Source of the DNA: Atlantibacter hermannii
GTDB taxonomy: Bacteria; Pseudomonadota; Gammaproteobacteria; Enterobacterales; Enterobacteriaceae
Assembly: GCF_009907385.1 (NCBI RefSeq)
Contig: NZ_JAAATR010000077.1
Coordinates: 1 to 53,394, forward strand
Reading direction: 5' to 3'
DNA length: 53,394 nt
This document shows positions 15,338 to 24,414 of this stretch, piece after piece (the stretch's first letter is position 1; each line of letters begins with the position of its first letter). Under the pieces are notes generated by a model, which worked only from the letters and a program-made list of their open reading frames with translations, did no database searches and had not been told where the DNA came from. The position numbers and the translations under genes are program-made.

Positions 15338-16363
15338 TCAGTCGTAGGTCAGGGTAAAGGTCGCCGTCCCGTTGGCCGTTCCGCCCGTAATAGTATTCTC
15401 CGTCTGGTAATAGCGCGCTTTCAGGGGAATGATGTAGCGTCCCGTGACGCTGGCGGTGCCGGTGGAAATCGGCGCGGCAAGCCGCAACGGCGCGTTGTTA
15501 TACAATACCTGGATCCCCACGCCTCTGGCGCTGCCTTCGCCCGTACTGCTGAGATTCAGTACGCCGCGCGTCGCGTCCTTCACGTTGCCATCAATCTGCA
15601 TCGCGACGTGGGTACCGGCGAAACAGGTCAGCGGCAGTTCAACATCCTGCGTGTGGCTGTCTCCCGGTGAGGTTCCCTGCCCCCGGAACGCGTTGCCGGG
15701 GACATTGCCCATCGCTACGGAAATAAGCGGTTTATCCACCGTGCAGCCCAGGGTCGTAATAGTGAAGGCGCTGGACGTGACCGTCACCGCAGGCTCTTGC
15801 CACAGCAGGCTGTTATTGAGCAATACCAGCGCCCCGGCCTGTTTCGCGGCGACCATTCCTGATCCTGTCACCGCTGCGGTTTTATAGTAAGTAATAAAGA
15901 CCTGCCCTTTAATCGGTTGCGTGGAAAACATGCCTTGCTGATGGGCGCACAGCGATACCGTATCGATCCGGCCACGGATAGTTCCGCTGCCCGATACCCA
16001 GCCCGGCACGTTGCATTCCGACAAGGCGGTGCCGCCAATGGCATAACCGACGCCTTCGATATTGGTTTTATAGACGCGCCGCCCGTCGATCATCATCACG
16101 TATTCGCCGTAAGACTCCACGCCCAGATTCTGGTTCGAGATGACGCCGCTCGGCGTGTTATAGCAGTTAAACGCATTAATCATCCCTGTCGTGACCTGGG
16201 TGCCAATCACCGAGCCCACTGGCAAGTTTCTGGAGAGAGTGATAGACGGCGCGGGCGCGGGAACCGTCGCTGAGGTTGTCAGCGTATCGCAGTCCCACGC
16301 GCTGGCCGTGAACGAAAAAAAGTACAGCGGCCACACCAGGGCGCTCCATAACAATAAACGCAT
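15338..16363 (-). CDS. Fimbrial tip adhesin (FimH-like, two-domain)
   Basis: A 341-residue protein with a signal peptide (about 1-22, ending FTASA) and the layout of chaperone-usher tip adhesins. An N-terminal lectin-like domain (about 23-195) carries cysteines C25, C65, C116 and C139; a C-terminal pilin domain begins near the FTITTLGCTVDKPLISVAMG segment and ends GTATFTLTYD. That tail is the donor-strand chaperone recognition motif. ATG 16363 is preceded by GGAGAAACTT; an in-frame TTG at 16375 has no ribosome binding site. It is the last gene of the operon, which is usual for tip adhesins. The receptor cannot be predicted. Confidence 0.85.
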   Translation of the reverse strand: MRLLLWSALVWPLYFFSFTASAWDCDTLTTSATVPAPAPSITLSRNLPVGSVIGTQVTTGMINAFNCYNTPSGVISNQNLGVESYGEYVMMIDGRRVYKTNIEGVGYAIGGTALSECNVPGWVSGSGTIRGRIDTVSLCAHQQGMFSTQPIKGQVFITYYKTAAVTGSGMVAAKQAGALVLLNNSLLWQEPAVTVTSSAFTITTLGCTVDKPLISVAMGNVPGNAFRGQGTSPGDSHTQDVELPLTCFAGTHVAMQIDGNVKDATRGVLNLSSTGEGSARGVGIQVLYNNAPLRLAAPISTGTASVTGRYIIPLKARYYQTENTITGGTANGTATFTLTYD

Positions 16364-16376
16364 AAGTTTCTCCAAA

Positions 16377-18842
16377 TCAGCGGCACTGGGCCGTTACCGT
16401 GGCCTGACCATCGGATGGATTGTTAATCTGGTACGCTGCCTGGCAGCTTCCATTTTCCCAGCGCACGCTGAGGGTTCCTTTTTCCGGCACGCCGGAGAGC
16501 CAGACCCGCTGGCGGTCATCCACGATGCTTTCCGTGGTGACGCTGCCGTTCTTCACGCTGACCGTCGCGCCAAACGGGATCGGCGCGCCCTGTAAATGGA
16601 ACATGGCCTTATAGCCCGTCACCGTGGGATATTCCGCCAGCGCCAGCGCGCCTTTGGTCGGCACCACCGTGGTGGTGTCGTTTAAAATGTCGGTCCGGCT
16701 ATTCAGGGACGCGCTGTCCAGCGTCAGGCTATTCCGGCGGTACGGCGTGACGTTGGGGATCACCGCAAAACCTTTCCCGTCGGTGTAAATCCCGGTGTTG
16801 TTGGAGACTTTCACTTTGCTGGCGTCATCCGCTTTCACCAGCGCCATGGTTTCGCCCAGCGGCTGGGACAGCGACACGCCATAAGGGTGAACCACCACCC
16901 CGCCCATCGCGCCGACAGTCGTCTGGTGCTGATGGCGCGAAGAGTTGTAACCCAGCTGGTACTCGCCGAATGACGCCTTGTAATTCGCCGACACGCTGCC
17001 GGAAATTTTACCGCCGCGGCTGTCGTAGCCCTGCTGCACATTCCAGCTCAGGTTATTGTCTGCCAGCGCCACGCCGGAAAGACCGGCGCTGGATGCCACA
17101 TCCCCTTTCTTATTGCTGCTGGCCGACATGTTCAGCCAGCTGTTCGGCAGAAAGCGCGACAGCGGCACCTGAACGGTAAACGACACCACGCGATCGCCAT
17201 TGCCGTACCACGGCTGACGGGAATAGCTGTAGTTCAGCCCGTAATTGATCGCGTCGATGCTGGTGTTGTAGCCAACATTCACCGTCTGCTCTTTATCGCC
17301 GCCCCAGTACGCCTGCTGATAAAGCGAAAGGTTAATATTCCCCCCGTCGCCGACCTGCTGGTTAATATCGATCTGCGCCTTGCTGCGCTTATTCTGGCGG
17401 TGCTGCCAGTTCTGCTCGCCATTGGCTTCCTGGAAATCGTAAAAGCCTTCTGTCGAATAGCGATAGTCCATTAACGTAAAGTGGGTGCCGCTCCAGGCAA
17501 TGTCTTTGGAATATTGCGCCCGCAGGGATACGCCGTCGTCTTTGCTGCCGTCCGGCAACGGGCTGTGCGCCCAGGTGGCGTCAAAGGAGAGCGATCCCCA
17601 GCCGCCGAAGCTTTTCCCCATGCCCAGCGCACCGGAAAAATAATCTTCCGAGACGATCGCGCCGCCATACAGCGTGGAGGCCCAGGGCAAGCCGTAGCTG
17701 CCGGTCAGCTGTAAGAAGTTGGGCTGTTTTTCGCTGTCCGATGATGCGCGATATTTCCCCGCCGTGAGCGCATAGCTGAGTTGCCCTTCGCGCCGCATAA
17801 TCGGCACCGCGGAAAACGCCTGAGTAAACTGGCGCACCGTGCCATCCGCTTCGCGTATCGAGACCTGCAAATCGCCGCTGCTGGAGGTCGGATACAGATC
17901 GTCAATGGCAAACGGCCCCGGCGGCACATACGACTGCCAGATAATATTGCCGTTCTGGCGGATCGTGATCTGCGCGTTGCTCCGGGCGATGCCGCGAATG
18001 ACCGGAGCAAACCCGCGCTGGCTTTCCGGCAGCATGCCGTCATCGGAATAGAGCTGCACGCCGCGAAAGCCAAAGCTGTCAAACACTTCCGAGGCGGTGT
18101 AGCTTTCGCCAACGGCAAACTGGCTGCGTAAGGCTTTGATATCCCGCTGCAATGACGTGCTGATGCTGTTCCAGTGGCTGCCCCGGTCGCCGTCATTCCA
18201 GGTGGAGTAATTACGCAACCGCCACGGGCCGAGGTTAATTCCGCTGCGCAGGTTAGCGTACTGGCTGCGGGTGCTGCCGTTTTCATTACTGCCCGTCGCG
18301 CCTGAATAGCTGTAGTTCAGGAACAGCGCGTTAAGGCCGTCATCCCATTCAGATGCCGGGACCGCGCCCTGCGGGTTACGCTGCATATACTGCTGAGGAA
18401 TGGACATCTCCAGCCGCTGCGCTTCAAAGTCGAGTCGGGCATAGCTGCCCGGCAACAGCGTCGATAACCCGTCGATTGGCTCATCATCCCGCATCGCCAT
18501 GAATGCCGGCAGCGCATTCGCCGCCACGCCCCAGCGCAGCAGATCCGCTTTGCTGAGGACCGGGCTCAGCGCCTCATCCACCCGTTCAAAACGGACCTCC
18601 CGTTCGTCAACCTGCTGGTTATTCAGGATCACCGTCACCTGCCAGCTGCCTGGCGACTGCCCGCCCGCCTGGCTGAAGCGTGAAATATCAATATCGCGCG
18701 CGATATTGCCGCGCATTTCAATCAAATCCGGCGAGAAATAATCTTCCGCTTTGGCTGCGGGAATATTAAGCGCGCAGAAAACAACCGCGCTTAATACGCG
18801 TAATGGACAACCGTTTTGACGAACAGAAATTAAATGCGACAC
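16377..18842 (-). CDS. Outer membrane fimbrial usher (FimD/PapC family)
   Basis: An 821-residue usher of typical length. After a signal peptide (about 1-32, ending AAKA) come the N-terminal chaperone-binding domain (EDYFSPDLIEMRG), the 24-strand translocation barrel with plug (YVPPGPFAIDDLYPTSSSGD), and two C-terminal domains with a final cysteine pair (GSCQAAYQ ... VTAQCR). It forms the secretion pore through which pilin subunits are polymerised. The start codon is GTG at 18842, 15 bases after the chaperone stop, with only a weak AGG nearby, so it may depend on coupling. The adhesin starts 14 bases downstream. Nothing looks damaged. Confidence 0.94.
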   Translation of the reverse strand: MSHLISVRQNGCPLRVLSAVVFCALNIPAAKAEDYFSPDLIEMRGNIARDIDISRFSQAGGQSPGSWQVTVILNNQQVDEREVRFERVDEALSPVLSKADLLRWGVAANALPAFMAMRDDEPIDGLSTLLPGSYARLDFEAQRLEMSIPQQYMQRNPQGAVPASEWDDGLNALFLNYSYSGATGSNENGSTRSQYANLRSGINLGPWRLRNYSTWNDGDRGSHWNSISTSLQRDIKALRSQFAVGESYTASEVFDSFGFRGVQLYSDDGMLPESQRGFAPVIRGIARSNAQITIRQNGNIIWQSYVPPGPFAIDDLYPTSSSGDLQVSIREADGTVRQFTQAFSAVPIMRREGQLSYALTAGKYRASSDSEKQPNFLQLTGSYGLPWASTLYGGAIVSEDYFSGALGMGKSFGGWGSLSFDATWAHSPLPDGSKDDGVSLRAQYSKDIAWSGTHFTLMDYRYSTEGFYDFQEANGEQNWQHRQNKRSKAQIDINQQVGDGGNINLSLYQQAYWGGDKEQTVNVGYNTSIDAINYGLNYSYSRQPWYGNGDRVVSFTVQVPLSRFLPNSWLNMSASSNKKGDVASSAGLSGVALADNNLSWNVQQGYDSRGGKISGSVSANYKASFGEYQLGYNSSRHQHQTTVGAMGGVVVHPYGVSLSQPLGETMALVKADDASKVKVSNNTGIYTDGKGFAVIPNVTPYRRNSLTLDSASLNSRTDILNDTTTVVPTKGALALAEYPTVTGYKAMFHLQGAPIPFGATVSVKNGSVTTESIVDDRQRVWLSGVPEKGTLSVRWENGSCQAAYQINNPSDGQATVTAQCR

Positions 18843-18856
18843 GTTATTTACTCAAC

Positions 18857-19528
18857 CTATAGCTGTACTTTTACTGGCGCGGTAATCCCCCCAAAATCAT
18901 TGATTGCCTGCCAGTCAATCTGCTGTCCCGGAGAAACATTATTTGGCAATGTCATTTCCTGCTGCGGTAAAACCATCGGCGCTCTGGATATCGCCTTGCC
19001 ATTTATTTTTACCGCATGTAATGAAACGCTGAACGGCGTGGGATTTTTCACCACCAGCTTGCCCGCCCGCTGGCTGAACTGAAGCTGTTGGTACGCCGTT
19101 GCCGGGTCGCCTTTCATGCCGGCGGGCCGGTAAATCAGTTTCATTTTGCTCTTTACCGCGATGGTTAATTCATTTTTCCCATTGGGTGCTGACGCAGGAA
19201 TCGATTTAATATTTAACCAGTACACCGACTCTTTATCCGTGGCGGGCGGCTTTCCGCTTAATACCACCCGCACCGAATTTTGTTTATGCGGATCGAGCCG
19301 GAATAACGGCGGGGTGGTAATAAACGTATCGTCGTTATCATCCGAACTTTCGTTTTTATTAACCCACGCCTGAATCAAATAAGGTCTGTCATCCGGGTTA
19401 TTTACGCTGATAGCAGCCTGGTTTTTGTTACCATCGTAAATAAGGCGGGTCCCGCCAATTTCCACGCCGCTCAATGCGCTGGTGGAAAATAACGCCGCCA
19501 TCAGCAGCGCTGCTTTTGAAACGTTCAT
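18857..19528 (-). CDS. Periplasmic fimbrial chaperone (PapD/FimC family)
   Basis: A 223-residue periplasmic protein with a signal peptide (about 1-20) and the two Ig-like domains of PapD-type chaperones. The conserved LIYDGNKNQAAISVNNPDD, FITTPPLFRLDPHKQNSVRV and KMKLIYRPAGM segments are visible; the last includes the G1-strand region and the conserved arginine/lysine that anchor subunit C-termini. It folds and caps pilin subunits by donor-strand complementation. ATG 19528 has AGGAAGG 8 bases upstream; a GTG one codon earlier is possible. It lies between pilin and usher genes, separated from pilin by a stable hairpin. Confidence 0.93.
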   Translation of the reverse strand: MNVSKAALLMAALFSTSALSGVEIGGTRLIYDGNKNQAAISVNNPDDRPYLIQAWVNKNESSDDNDDTFITTPPLFRLDPHKQNSVRVVLSGKPPATDKESVYWLNIKSIPASAPNGKNELTIAVKSKMKLIYRPAGMKGDPATAYQQLQFSQRAGKLVVKNPTPFSVSLHAVKINGKAISRAPMVLPQQEMTLPNNVSPGQQIDWQAINDFGGITAPVKVQL

Positions 19529-19548
19529 CACGATTGCCTTCCTGAAAG

Positions 19549-19570
19549 GCAGGGCGGCTTACCGCCCTGC
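19549..19570 (-). terminator. Intercistronic hairpin after the pilin gene
   Basis: A perfect 9-base GC stem (19549-19557 with 19562-19570, loop of 4) follows the pilin stop. It lacks a T-run, so it is more likely an mRNA 3'-stabilising or partial attenuating structure that keeps pilin mRNA more abundant than usher and adhesin mRNA. Confidence 0.6.
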
Positions 19571-19577
19571 TTAATAA

Positions 19578-20099
19578 TTACTGATACGTAATGGTAAATG
19601 CCGTAGAGGAGTTGGCAGAGCCCGCGCCAACCGACGTTGAAGTCGACATATATTTCGCGATATAGCTCAGCGTATTGCTGCTCTCTGAATCCAGCGTCAC
19701 GCTCGCAGAAGAGGTGCCGACCGGGATCAGCGTCGCGCTGTCTTTTTCATACAGCGCGATACCGACGTGAGTGGCGGTTTGGCCGCTGCTCAGCGCCAGG
19801 ATCGCGCTGTTTTCCGCATGGGTGGTGCCGTCAAAACGCACGCTGGCGCTGGTGACAGACTCCGGGCAGCTCTGAAGCACAATATCAAAGGTTTTAGCTC
19901 CTGCCGTGACGCCCGCAGAGGTGCCAAACGCCGTATTGGAAATCGTCCCCATCGGAACGGTCCGGGTCGCGGAATTCACATCAACCGTGCAGGCCTGATC
20001 GGTGATCGTACCGGTAAAATTAATGGTGCCGTCGGCGGCCTGTGCAGTAGACGCAACAAAGCATGCGACCAGCGCAGAAATAAGAGCGATCTTTTTCAT
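19578..20099 (-). CDS. Major fimbrial subunit (type 1 pilin family)
   Basis: A 173-residue pilin with a 21-residue signal peptide (ending STAQA) and an FimA-like fold. The first part reads GTINFTGTITDQACTVD, with the conserved disulphide C37-C78 region (ACTVD ... QSCPES) and a C-terminal beta-zipper motif TAFTITYQ with the penultimate tyrosine. It polymerises into the fimbrial shaft. It is the first structural gene of the operon. It is spaced 125 bases after the LuxR-type gene, which leaves room for its own promoter. Confidence 0.93.
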   Translation of the reverse strand: MKKIALISALVACFVASTAQAADGTINFTGTITDQACTVDVNSATRTVPMGTISNTAFGTSAGVTAGAKTFDIVLQSCPESVTSASVRFDGTTHAENSAILALSSGQTATHVGIALYEKDSATLIPVGTSSASVTLDSESSNTLSYIAKYMSTSTSVGAGSANSSTAFTITYQ

Positions 20100-20224
20100 G
20101 GTAAAATCCAGTTAATTGTTAATTACAGTAAAATAATACATAGCGTTCAGGGAATAATTAATAAAACAGGTGTCCTTATTGCGTGCCTTCTCCTTTAATT
20201 CAAATACGTTTATCCGTGCGTTCA

Positions 20225-20737
20225 TTACGCCTGTTGGGAACAGGCGTTTTCCAGACGCGCGATATTTCGATACAGCGAAATACGATTGCCGACGCGTAAT
20301 TTCATAACCATATTTCGTCGATGCGCGTAAAACGTTTTTATTTTTAATCCCATCAGCGAGGCAATTTCTTCTGCGCTATAGCCTTTATGCATATAGTCGA
20401 GGATTTGATATTCCCGCTGCGAAAGCGCAAATTTAATCTGGTAGTGATACCTCATGTCGTTAGCGACTAAAAAAGAGAGGATCTCATTCACCTTGCGTTT
20501 TCTGTCAATAAATAAAACATTGCCTACGGATTGCAATGCATAATAATCAATATCATTTGAGATAAACGCGACCAGCTGCTTCCCGCTGGCATCCAGTTTT
20601 TTCACTTTTGCGGCAAGTACCGTATCCATATCAACAAGAATAAAATTGTCGTCAATAAGCTCTGGCGAAAGTAACGTGCAAATACCCACCTTGAAAAAGT
20701 GGTCATTTGAAATGATCGAGTGTGACAGCCGCATAGA
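20225..20737 (-). CDS. LuxR-type regulator at the head of the fimbrial operon
   Basis: A 170-residue protein with a C-terminal LuxR/FixJ helix-turn-helix (LSQREYQILDYMHKGYSAEE, then IASLMGLKIKTFYAHRRNMV) at about residues 103-150. The N-terminal half lacks a recognisable receiver aspartate pattern, so it is probably not a classical response regulator. Similar stand-alone LuxR-type proteins (for example in the ecp or mat fimbrial loci) control fimbrial operons. I chose ATG 20737, which has AGGGA 6 bases upstream, rather than an in-frame TTG at 20773. The base composition is lower in GC than neighbouring genes. Its target is probably the pilin promoter between 20100 and 20224. Confidence 0.82.
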   Translation of the reverse strand, partial: SMRLSHSIISNDHFFKVGICTLLSPELIDDNFILVDMDTVLAAKVKKLDASGKQLVAFISNDIDYYALQSVGNVLFIDRKRKVNEILSFLVANDMRYHYQIKFALSQREYQILDYMHKGYSAEEIASLMGLKIKTFYAHRRNMVMKLRVGNRISLYRNIARLENACSQQA

Positions 20738-21210
20738 AATCCCTGTTAGTTTTATCCCCTTTCGAAAACTCAATGATCAACATCTGCATTCTCTGTTTAA
20801 AATTTACCTTATATTCCCCAGGGAGATCACTCGCAAAAAATTAGTGATTCCCCGATTGAGATCAAAACGATCGTTTAATTCAGGCAAAGCGGCAAATTCA
20901 GACAGATAATCTGAACATAACGAAAATAAATAAAATAATCAGAATAAAAATCTGGAATAACGATTTTCAGGGTGTATTTTATTATCGATTTTTCTTTCTC
21001 ATTTCTCCGCTTCGATAGCTTAAACTTGTTAATCTGTTAAAAATGGAATTTTCTTAGGAAATATTCCAGGACGGGTTTAGGAATATATTTCCCGCGACCT
21101 GTGAGCAATTATACAGACAGCCTGGTTTAACCCTATCGGCGGATACTTATTGTTGTGCAGGCCACGCCCTACACACGTAAGCCGTTTCTTAAGAGGCGGC
21201 AGTCAACAGG
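20738..21210. other. AT-rich intergenic region upstream of the fimbrial regulator
   Basis: This 473-base gap separates the LuxR-type gene from the evgS stop; both are on the minus strand. It is AT-rich, especially from 20880 to 21080, and should contain the regulator's promoter. I could not choose among several weak -10-like sequences. No gene, RNA or strong terminator is visible. Confidence 0.4.
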
Positions 21211-24200
21211 CTAATCATCGTCGCTGGCGATTCGCTGCGCGGCGTTATCCAGCTCATCCAACAGCCCCTCCATGCGTCGCAGCCTGGCTAACATCCCCTG
21301 GCTATTTTTGTTATCCACCAGGTCCTGTTCGAGCTGAGCGGCCAGATCGTGTAACCGGACAGCGCCCAGCAGCTGCGCGGTGCCGTTAAGCCGATGAAGA
21401 TGATGCCGCACCACGACCCAGTCGCCCCGCTCCGCCGCCGCCTGCGCCGAGGACAGATCGCGGCGATTTTCCCGTTGGGCGTCCTCAAGGGCATTTTGCA
21501 TCAGGGCCTTGTTGTTCATGGTCAGTCGCGACAGTTTTTCCACGTCGAGAACCGGTTTTTCGGGCAACGCCAGCGCCGAAAGCATGGCGTGCAGCTGCGA
21601 CAGACTCAGCGGTTTGAACAGGCAGGCGTTCATTCCCGCCGCCAGGCAACGCTGCTGCTCTTCCTCCTGCGCCGAGGCCGTCAGCCCCCAAATCACCAGT
21701 TTTTGCCCGGCGGCGCGCAGGGCTCTGGTGAGGGCGATACCATCCATTTCAGGCATATTGATGTCGGTGATCAGCAGGTCGTACTGGCGCTGCCGGAGCG
21801 CCGCCAGCGCCTGCGTGCCGTCGCTGGCTTCATCGGCCCGCTGCCCAAGCGCGTGCAACTGTTCCTTTAACAGCAGGCGGTTGGTGGGATGATCGTCGGC
21901 AATCAGTATTGCCAGCCGCTGCGCCAGGGCATCGGGCTGTGCGGGCGCGTGTGTGGCCCTTTGCACCCGGCCACGCTGACTGGCCGCCGCCAGGTTGAGG
22001 GTAAAGGTCGTGCCCCGACCCGGCTCGCTTTGCAATTCCAGGGTGCCGCCCATCTGCGACAGCAACTCCTTGCTGATTGCCAGCCCCAGGCCCGATCCGC
22101 TCTGCGCGCGGCCCGTATCGGTCTGGCTGAACGGCGTAAACAGCCGGCTCTGCTGGTCGACCGGAATGCCCGGCCCGGTATCGCTCACCTCAATCATCAG
22201 CTCAACCTGTTTTTCATCCACCCGCTGCGTCTGGGCCGTCACGGTAACGCTGCCCTGATGAGTGAATTTCACGGCGTTTCCAATCAGATTGGTCAAGACC
22301 TGGCGCAGCGGCTGTGGATCCAGCCACAGCCAATGATCCATCAGCGTGCTATTAACCCGTAATGACAGCGATTTCTGCGCCGCCAACCCGCTGAACAGTT
22401 GCGTCACCTCCGCCAGCAGCGCGTTGATGTCGACCCATCGCGGCGTGAGTTCGACCTTGCCGGATTCGATTTTTTCCAGATCCAGCACGTTACCGATCAG
22501 CATCATCAACGACCGGGAAGCCTGCCATGCGCGATCCACGGCGGTTTTATCGTGCCCGGCGCGGATATCCCTGGAATGATGCAGCAGCTCCAGAAAACCC
22601 ATGATGGCGCTCACCGGGGTGCGGATCTCGTGGCTCATGCGCGCCAGAAAAAGGCGCTTCTCTTTATTGGCCCGCAGGGCGTTGTCTTTTTCCTGCTCCA
22701 GCTGGTGCTGCGCCCGTTTTCTTTTGCGGATTTCCGACAGCAAATACAGCCCCCAGAGCAGGCTGCTCAGCACCAGTAGCCCCGCCAGTAGCGCCACCAG
22801 GTAAAATGGCCGGTTGTATAGTTCCCAGGTGTCGATGGTCACATCGGGTAAGCGCACCCATTTACCGACGATTTGCAGGATCTCTTTTTGCGGGATGTTA
22901 TCCAGCGCCTTATCGAGGATTTGCCGCAGTTCGGGTTCCGAACGCGGCATGGCAAAACCAATCGCCGACGGCGGTTCATCGGGCAGCGGCGTAAAGACCA
23001 GTTGGTCGGGATAATAGTGCTCGCTGAAGTAGCGCATGGTTAACTGGTTGGAGAGCGCCGCGTCTACCTCGCCGTTCGCGACCAGATTCAGCGCCACGCT
23101 GGCGTTATCCACCTGCCGCCAGGTGATGCCGGGGTATTTGCTGCTCAGCGCCGGGATCAGATTATGCAGCGAGGCGATGGCGACGGTCATGCCGGGCCGC
23201 AGCGCGATGGTCTGCGGCGGGTCGCTTTTCATCACAATAACGTTGGGCGTGGTAATAAAAGGATGGGTGTAGGACACATTATCAATGCGGTTCACATCCC
23301 AGGTTGCAGTCTGCATTAAATGCCAGCCGCCCTTGCCCATGGCTCCCAGCATTTCATCGTTGGATTTGACGACAATGGTTTCAAATTTCAGGCCGGTTTG
23401 CAGGCTGATTAAGTTCAGGATGTCGCCAATAATCCCCCGGGTTTCCAGATTGCTGTCCAGCAGGGTATAGGGGGCGAAATACGGATTAACAATAATCCGC
23501 AGCGTGTTGTGCTGGTTCAGCCACAGCCGTTCCCGATGGGTTAATTCCAGCGTATCCAGCGCGAAGGTCAGGTTGCCTTTTTCAATCCACGACTGGGTGA
23601 TTTGATTATGAAGGTGTTCATCCATCGCCCCGAGAAAGCGGTTAACGATTTGCCGTAGCGGTTCCTGTGACGGCGCGATCAGGAAATGGCTTCTTTTCTG
23701 CTCGTCGCCCCAGTATTTTACCGCGGTCAGCGCCAGGGCGAACTCCTGGGAAATAATCGCGCTGCCCGGCAAATTGTCGCCGATAAAATAGTTGTTCTTC
23801 CCTTCCGCCACGGAGGAGAGCGCCGCATGATAGCTGGCATAGCGGTGAATTTGCGCATTGGGGAATGACTGAGCGATCCACGCGTCAGGCGGATAGTCGT
23901 CTACCGTCGCGACGGTGACAAATTTCTGGCTGCGCAGCGGCTCCATCACGTTAGCCAGGGTGGTTACCAGCGCGGGCCAGGAGGAGATCACCGGCGCGGA
24001 AAGCGCAATACCGGCAGGTGGTTCAGGTTGATACTGCAAGCCGGTGAGTAACAGATCGACCTGGTTCTGCTTCAGGGCGTCCATCGCCTGCGCGTCATTC
24101 TGATAGCGCCATACTTCAAGATTGATATTCAGCGAGCGCTGCATCAGCGCCAGATAATCGGCGTTCATCCCCCGATAGCGGCCCGACACCGTGTTGAGCA

Positions 24201-24411
24201 CCAGCGGCGGAATATCCGGTGGGAAGATCGCCACCCGTAAGGTTTTTTTCTGACGCAGCCAGCGGTTTTGCTCATCGGTGAGATACAGCTGTACCGGCTG
24301 CAAGGGGTTAAAGCCAGACAGATCGAGTTTTTCAGCCGCAGGCATTTGCGCTTGCGCCGGGGTCACCAGCGCTGCCAGCGCAATAAACAGCATCACCAGC
24401 AGGCTTTTCAT
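21211..24411 (-). CDS. evgS: Hybrid sensor histidine kinase, EvgS/BvgS type
   Basis: A 1066-residue unorthodox sensor kinase. In order: a signal peptide (1-21), two periplasmic SBP_bac_3 Venus-flytrap domains (about 55-280 and 300-520), one membrane segment (about 536-558), HisKA with H594 in RMSHEIRTP, HATPase (N712, DTGPGIP at 744-750, GSGLGLAIS at 772-780), a receiver with D883 in ITDINMP, and an HPt domain with H1006 in HLHRLNG. The HPt motif has N where K is usual. It should pass phosphate His-Asp-His to EvgA. E. coli EvgS is 1197 residues and has a PAS domain before HisKA; only 35 residues separate the membrane helix from H594 here, so PAS is missing. It starts 3 bases after the evgA stop. 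Confidence 0.9.
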   Translation of the reverse strand: MKSLLVMLFIALAALVTPAQAQMPAAEKLDLSGFNPLQPVQLYLTDEQNRWLRQKKTLRVAIFPPDIPPLVLNTVSGRYRGMNADYLALMQRSLNINLEVWRYQNDAQAMDALKQNQVDLLLTGLQYQPEPPAGIALSAPVISSWPALVTTLANVMEPLRSQKFVTVATVDDYPPDAWIAQSFPNAQIHRYASYHAALSSVAEGKNNYFIGDNLPGSAIISQEFALALTAVKYWGDEQKRSHFLIAPSQEPLRQIVNRFLGAMDEHLHNQITQSWIEKGNLTFALDTLELTHRERLWLNQHNTLRIIVNPYFAPYTLLDSNLETRGIIGDILNLISLQTGLKFETIVVKSNDEMLGAMGKGGWHLMQTATWDVNRIDNVSYTHPFITTPNVIVMKSDPPQTIALRPGMTVAIASLHNLIPALSSKYPGITWRQVDNASVALNLVANGEVDAALSNQLTMRYFSEHYYPDQLVFTPLPDEPPSAIGFAMPRSEPELRQILDKALDNIPQKEILQIVGKWVRLPDVTIDTWELYNRPFYLVALLAGLLVLSSLLWGLYLLSEIRKRKRAQHQLEQEKDNALRANKEKRLFLARMSHEIRTPVSAIMGFLELLHHSRDIRAGHDKTAVDRAWQASRSLMMLIGNVLDLEKIESGKVELTPRWVDINALLAEVTQLFSGLAAQKSLSLRVNSTLMDHWLWLDPQPLRQVLTNLIGNAVKFTHQGSVTVTAQTQRVDEKQVELMIEVSDTGPGIPVDQQSRLFTPFSQTDTGRAQSGSGLGLAISKELLSQMGGTLELQSEPGRGTTFTLNLAAASQRGRVQRATHAPAQPDALAQRLAILIADDHPTNRLLLKEQLHALGQRADEASDGTQALAALRQRQYDLLITDINMPEMDGIALTRALRAAGQKLVIWGLTASAQEEEQQRCLAAGMNACLFKPLSLSQLHAMLSALALPEKPVLDVEKLSRLTMNNKALMQNALEDAQRENRRDLSSAQAAAERGDWVVVRHHLHRLNGTAQLLGAVRLHDLAAQLEQDLVDNKNSQGMLARLRRMEGLLDELDNAAQRIASDDD

Positions 24412-24414
24412 CGG

